Below, one piece after another: positions 61,981-64,000 of a stretch of DNA of 64,000 nucleotides. The notes beneath the pieces were generated by a model. The model did no database searches. It was given only the letters and a program-made list of their open reading frames with translations, and had not been told where the DNA came from. This stretch comes from Calamus simplicifolius (Eukaryota > Streptophyta > Magnoliopsida > Arecales > Arecaceae): NCBI GenBank assembly GCA_900491605.1, contig UESW01004760.1, positions 766,965-830,964 of the forward strand, written 5' to 3'. Both the position numbers and the translations under genes were made by a program. Position 1 is the stretch's first letter. Each line of letters starts with the position of its first letter.

Positions 61981-62445
61981 CTTCAAGAAGAATATACAGG
62001 TTCATTGTATTTTGAAAGAAGACCGTCATCAATTGTTTACACTTGGGTCTGGAGGTTAATGAGAGAGAGGAGTGGGGAAGGAAGGACAATTTGTTTGGAA
62101 GAAAGAGAAAGGAGGAGGAGGAGAATGGAGGTTACTCATTCTATGAAGAGGTTAAATTTCTTTACCTACCTCCCAAATTAGAGGTGAGGGAAGGGAAATA
62201 GTTTTATAACTTTTGTCCCATCTTTTCAACTTTGTCCCTGCAAATTGATTTGGATTTGTCCCATGATATGAGTATATTTATGATTATGTAAATATTATCT
62301 TTCTTCTCCTCTCTCTCTTTTATCCAAACAAAATAAATTATCATCTTTTTCTCTCCCCTCTTTCCTCCTCTCATTCTCAAACAAGAAGAAGGTAACAACC
62401 CTTCCCTTCCCTTCATTTTCTTGCTTCTTTTCCCATCCTTCACAC

Positions 62446-62898
62446 TGTAACACCTACAAAATAATACCACAATGGATGGAAAAGAAAGTATTATATGTTT
62501 ATAACAAGTCTAGTTGCTACCCATTAACTTTCATCCGAATTTTTGAACCATGTAGTTTCAACAAGCTAGCAGGTTAATTAGATCAACAAGTGGGCTTGGG
62601 GCATTATAAATGGTATCAGAGCCGATTCGATCCAAGTGTGCAAAAGTTGATGGGCATAAGGAAAATACTGCCCATGGAACAGTGGTAAAGTTTCGTCATG
62701 ACGTGAAGCCATCATTATAACTCTAACGATTTGGCTCAAAGGTAGAGTCGCATTATAAGGATAAGATTGAAGATTGTAACATCTCAAAAATAGTTCCATA
62801 TGAATGAAAAAGAAAGTGTCATGTGCTTATAGCATAAGTTCACTTGCTATTCATTAACTTTCACTTAAGTACTAGCAGACGGACTTAGAAGCATTACA
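62446..62898 (+). mobile_element. TRIM element copy 2
   Basis: TGTAACACC...TTACA, 453 bp. LTR 1 is 62,446-62,608; two bases later comes TGGTATCAGAGCC (62,611-62,623), the standard primer binding site for initiator methionine tRNA. LTR 2 is 62,775-62,898 with an internal deletion. Flanks CACAC and CAAAC match at four of five bases. The internal string GTGTGCAAAAGTTGATGGGCAT is shared with copy 1. It lies in LCAT4-like intron 1. Confidence 0.88.
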
Positions 62899-63400
62899 CA
62901 AACTCATAGCATGCCTTGAATAGGATAACATTGTTCTTAATTATTTATTTATTTTAGTGAGTTCATAAAAAACTATCCTTAATCCTTCCCTTTTTTTCTC
63001 TTGAAAGATCCAAAGAGAACCTAAAAGGGTAACATGCATTGTTCTTAGTTATTTATTTATTTTAGTGAGTTCTTAGAAAACTACTTAAAGATAGAGTCCA
63101 CAAAATTTCCAATAATATATTTATGCAAAAGAAGTGATAAAGAGGAAGGAACGACAGAAAATAGCCATCACACCAAGTTTAGCAGCAGATAATATCATAA
63201 AATACTTGTGCAGGACAGAAAATAAAGTAAAAAATAAATTTAAAAAAAAAATTATCAACCATCTACGAACTGTTAGACCATGAAGGTATCTAGTCAACAA
63301 AGAATCCATGACCGATTCAAGAATCTCTTTTAAGATTCCAGCTAGCAAAAGAGAAAAGAACACCGTTAATGTTAATATTTTTTAGAGAAAAGTTACGTAC

Positions 63401-63613
63401 CAGTGGATGGATCAAACCGCGGCCAAATCTTGGTTCTAAAACTCGTAGTCGGCGCCAATAATTCGGACCCAGACCCGCTCGGCTCTGCCGCTGCTCTCGT
63501 CGACAGCATTCAAGATCTAGGTCGAGATCCGGATCAACGAAGGGTTGCTGCTTCTTTTGAGCCTTCCACAACATATCAATGAGCTTTATTAACTCCTTCA
63601 CCAGCACAGCCAA
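63401..63613 (-). pseudogene. LCAT4-like exon 1 (damaged)
   Basis: Encodes VKELIKLIDMLWKAQKKQQP and FVDPDLD, then jumps directly to ILNAVDESSG in another frame: the conserved VLLVPG oxyanion-region motif is deleted. RVWVRIIGADYEF follows, then an extra T (TTTT) makes a TAG before RTKIWPRFDPSTG in a third frame. The exon ends at donor GTACGT. The first codon of the expected start is TTG. Confidence 0.8.
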
Positions 63614-63639
63614 ATTCCAAACCAAGAACCCCAACCCTT

Positions 63640-63900
63640 AACTCGATCGCCACATATAGTGCAAGGGAAGAGTAGGTTCGGCGGAAGGGTGTATGGATCT
63701 GGGAGGAGGCAAGGGAGGAGATGGAGTATTTCGGTGAAGGAAAAGGTGGTGAGGAGAAGAACTCAAGAGAAGTGAGTGGCAGAGAGAGAAGGCAAGTAGA
63801 GAGAGCTGAGGGAGGGAGGGGGAAATGTACAACGTTCTGAACAGGGGTTTTTTTTTGCTGTTTGACGTCGAGGACTCGTACTGATGCTTTTTTAACGGTA
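63640..63900 (-). promoter_or_regulatory. Pyrimidine-rich 5' leader of the LCAT4-like gene
   Basis: Read on the minus strand this is CT-rich (CTCTCTCTGCC, CCTCCCTCCCTCAG), typical of a plant 5' untranslated region. It includes a minimal upstream ATG frame (MWRSS, stop) at about 63,653-63,636. Confidence 0.5.
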
Positions 63901-63949
63901 GCGGTGGAGAGGCTGGCTGAAACAAGCACAAAGGCAAATAAGCATAGGC

Positions 63950-63974
63950 TATATATATATATATATATATATAT
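63950..63974. repeat. (AT)n microsatellite
   Basis: A run of about 12 AT dinucleotides upstream of the LCAT4-like leader on the minus strand; it could also supply TATA-like sequence. Confidence 0.9.
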
Positions 63975-64000
63975 CAACTTCAACTCTCTTCCTATTTTAT

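Larger units (their letters stand above)
45305..63613 (-). pseudogene. Lecithin:cholesterol acyltransferase-like 4 (LCAT4/phospholipase-like) gene, decayed
   Basis: Nine exons recognised by similarity to plant LCAT-like 4 proteins, in 5'-3' order on the minus strand: 63,613-63,401, 61,043-60,952, 59,173-59,055, 58,701-58,567, 54,193-54,093, 52,955-52,773, 52,568-52,414, 52,168-52,114, 45,358-45,305. Most junctions have GT-AG borders and matching phases. The family hydrolyses or transfers acyl chains of phospholipids with a Ser-Asp-His triad; the Ser motif (SHSMGG) is in the exon at 58,567. Lesions: the expected ATG reads TTG (63,613-63,611), exon 1 lost the VLLVPG-type motif with a frameshift and gained a T near 63,438, exon 4 lacks one base, an exon before 54,193 and the last exon were not found, and the Asp region reads VNGDGK. 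The deletion in exon 1 is not an obvious sequencing error, so pseudogene is favoured over a working gene. Confidence 0.8.

Noticed and set aside
49232..62898. Cassandra-type TRIM carrying 5S rRNA promoter sequence
   Set aside because: The primer site fits, but I could not find 5S boxes in the LTRs.
1..64000. tRNA, rRNA or other structured RNA genes
   Set aside because: I saw no cloverleaf or rRNA-like sequence; a covariance-model scan was not possible here.

Overview
This is plant nuclear DNA. It holds intron-containing genes, a very large satellite array, Ty3/gypsy, LINE, TRIM and hAT-type transposable elements, and microsatellites. GC-rich coding exons, CT-repeat 5' leaders and very long introns suggest a monocot; I cannot name the species from sequence alone.

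Layout. (1) 1-18,739: one uninterrupted tandem satellite running off the left edge, with units of 83 bp (and 85 bp variants) packed with GATC/CGATCG. (2) 18,740-21,453: a gene-sized unique island with a (TAA)n microsatellite, a 57-codon ORF of unknown status and a complete three-exon CYSTM (cysteine-rich transmembrane module) gene with a TATA box and CT-rich leader. (3) 21,454-41,717: two head-to-tail copies (A, B) of a Tat/Retand-like Ty3/gypsy LTR retrotransposon that share the LTR between them. Copy A has lost its 5' LTR; copy B has both. Both copies lack the entire reverse transcriptase domain at the same junction and carry a 76-bp tandem repeat block after integrase, plus a three-exon antisense gene (PF04195-like N-terminal domain, coiled-coil C-terminus) between that block and the polypurine tract. 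(4) 41,718-45,304: AT-rich DNA without a recognisable gene. (5) 45,305-63,613, minus strand: nine recognisable exons of a lecithin:cholesterol acyltransferase-like 4 (LCAT4, phospholipase-like) gene spread over 18 kb. It has no ATG, a deletion in exon 1, frameshifts in exons 1 and 4, one exon not found and no C-terminal exon found, so it reads as a pseudogene. Its introns hold a decayed L1-type LINE with a TRIM element inside it, a hAT-like MITE, RTE-type LINE fragments, a second TRIM, and two copies of a 0.5-kb segment of unknown nature.

Functionally there is one apparently intact host gene (CYSTM), one broken lipid-metabolism gene, and a non-autonomous retrotransposon family. The most unusual items are the stop-free GATC-dense satellite and the RT-less tandem retroelement that still keeps integrase, RNase H and a spliced antisense gene. 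Many A/B differences are single-base indels, so some breaks may be assembly errors.
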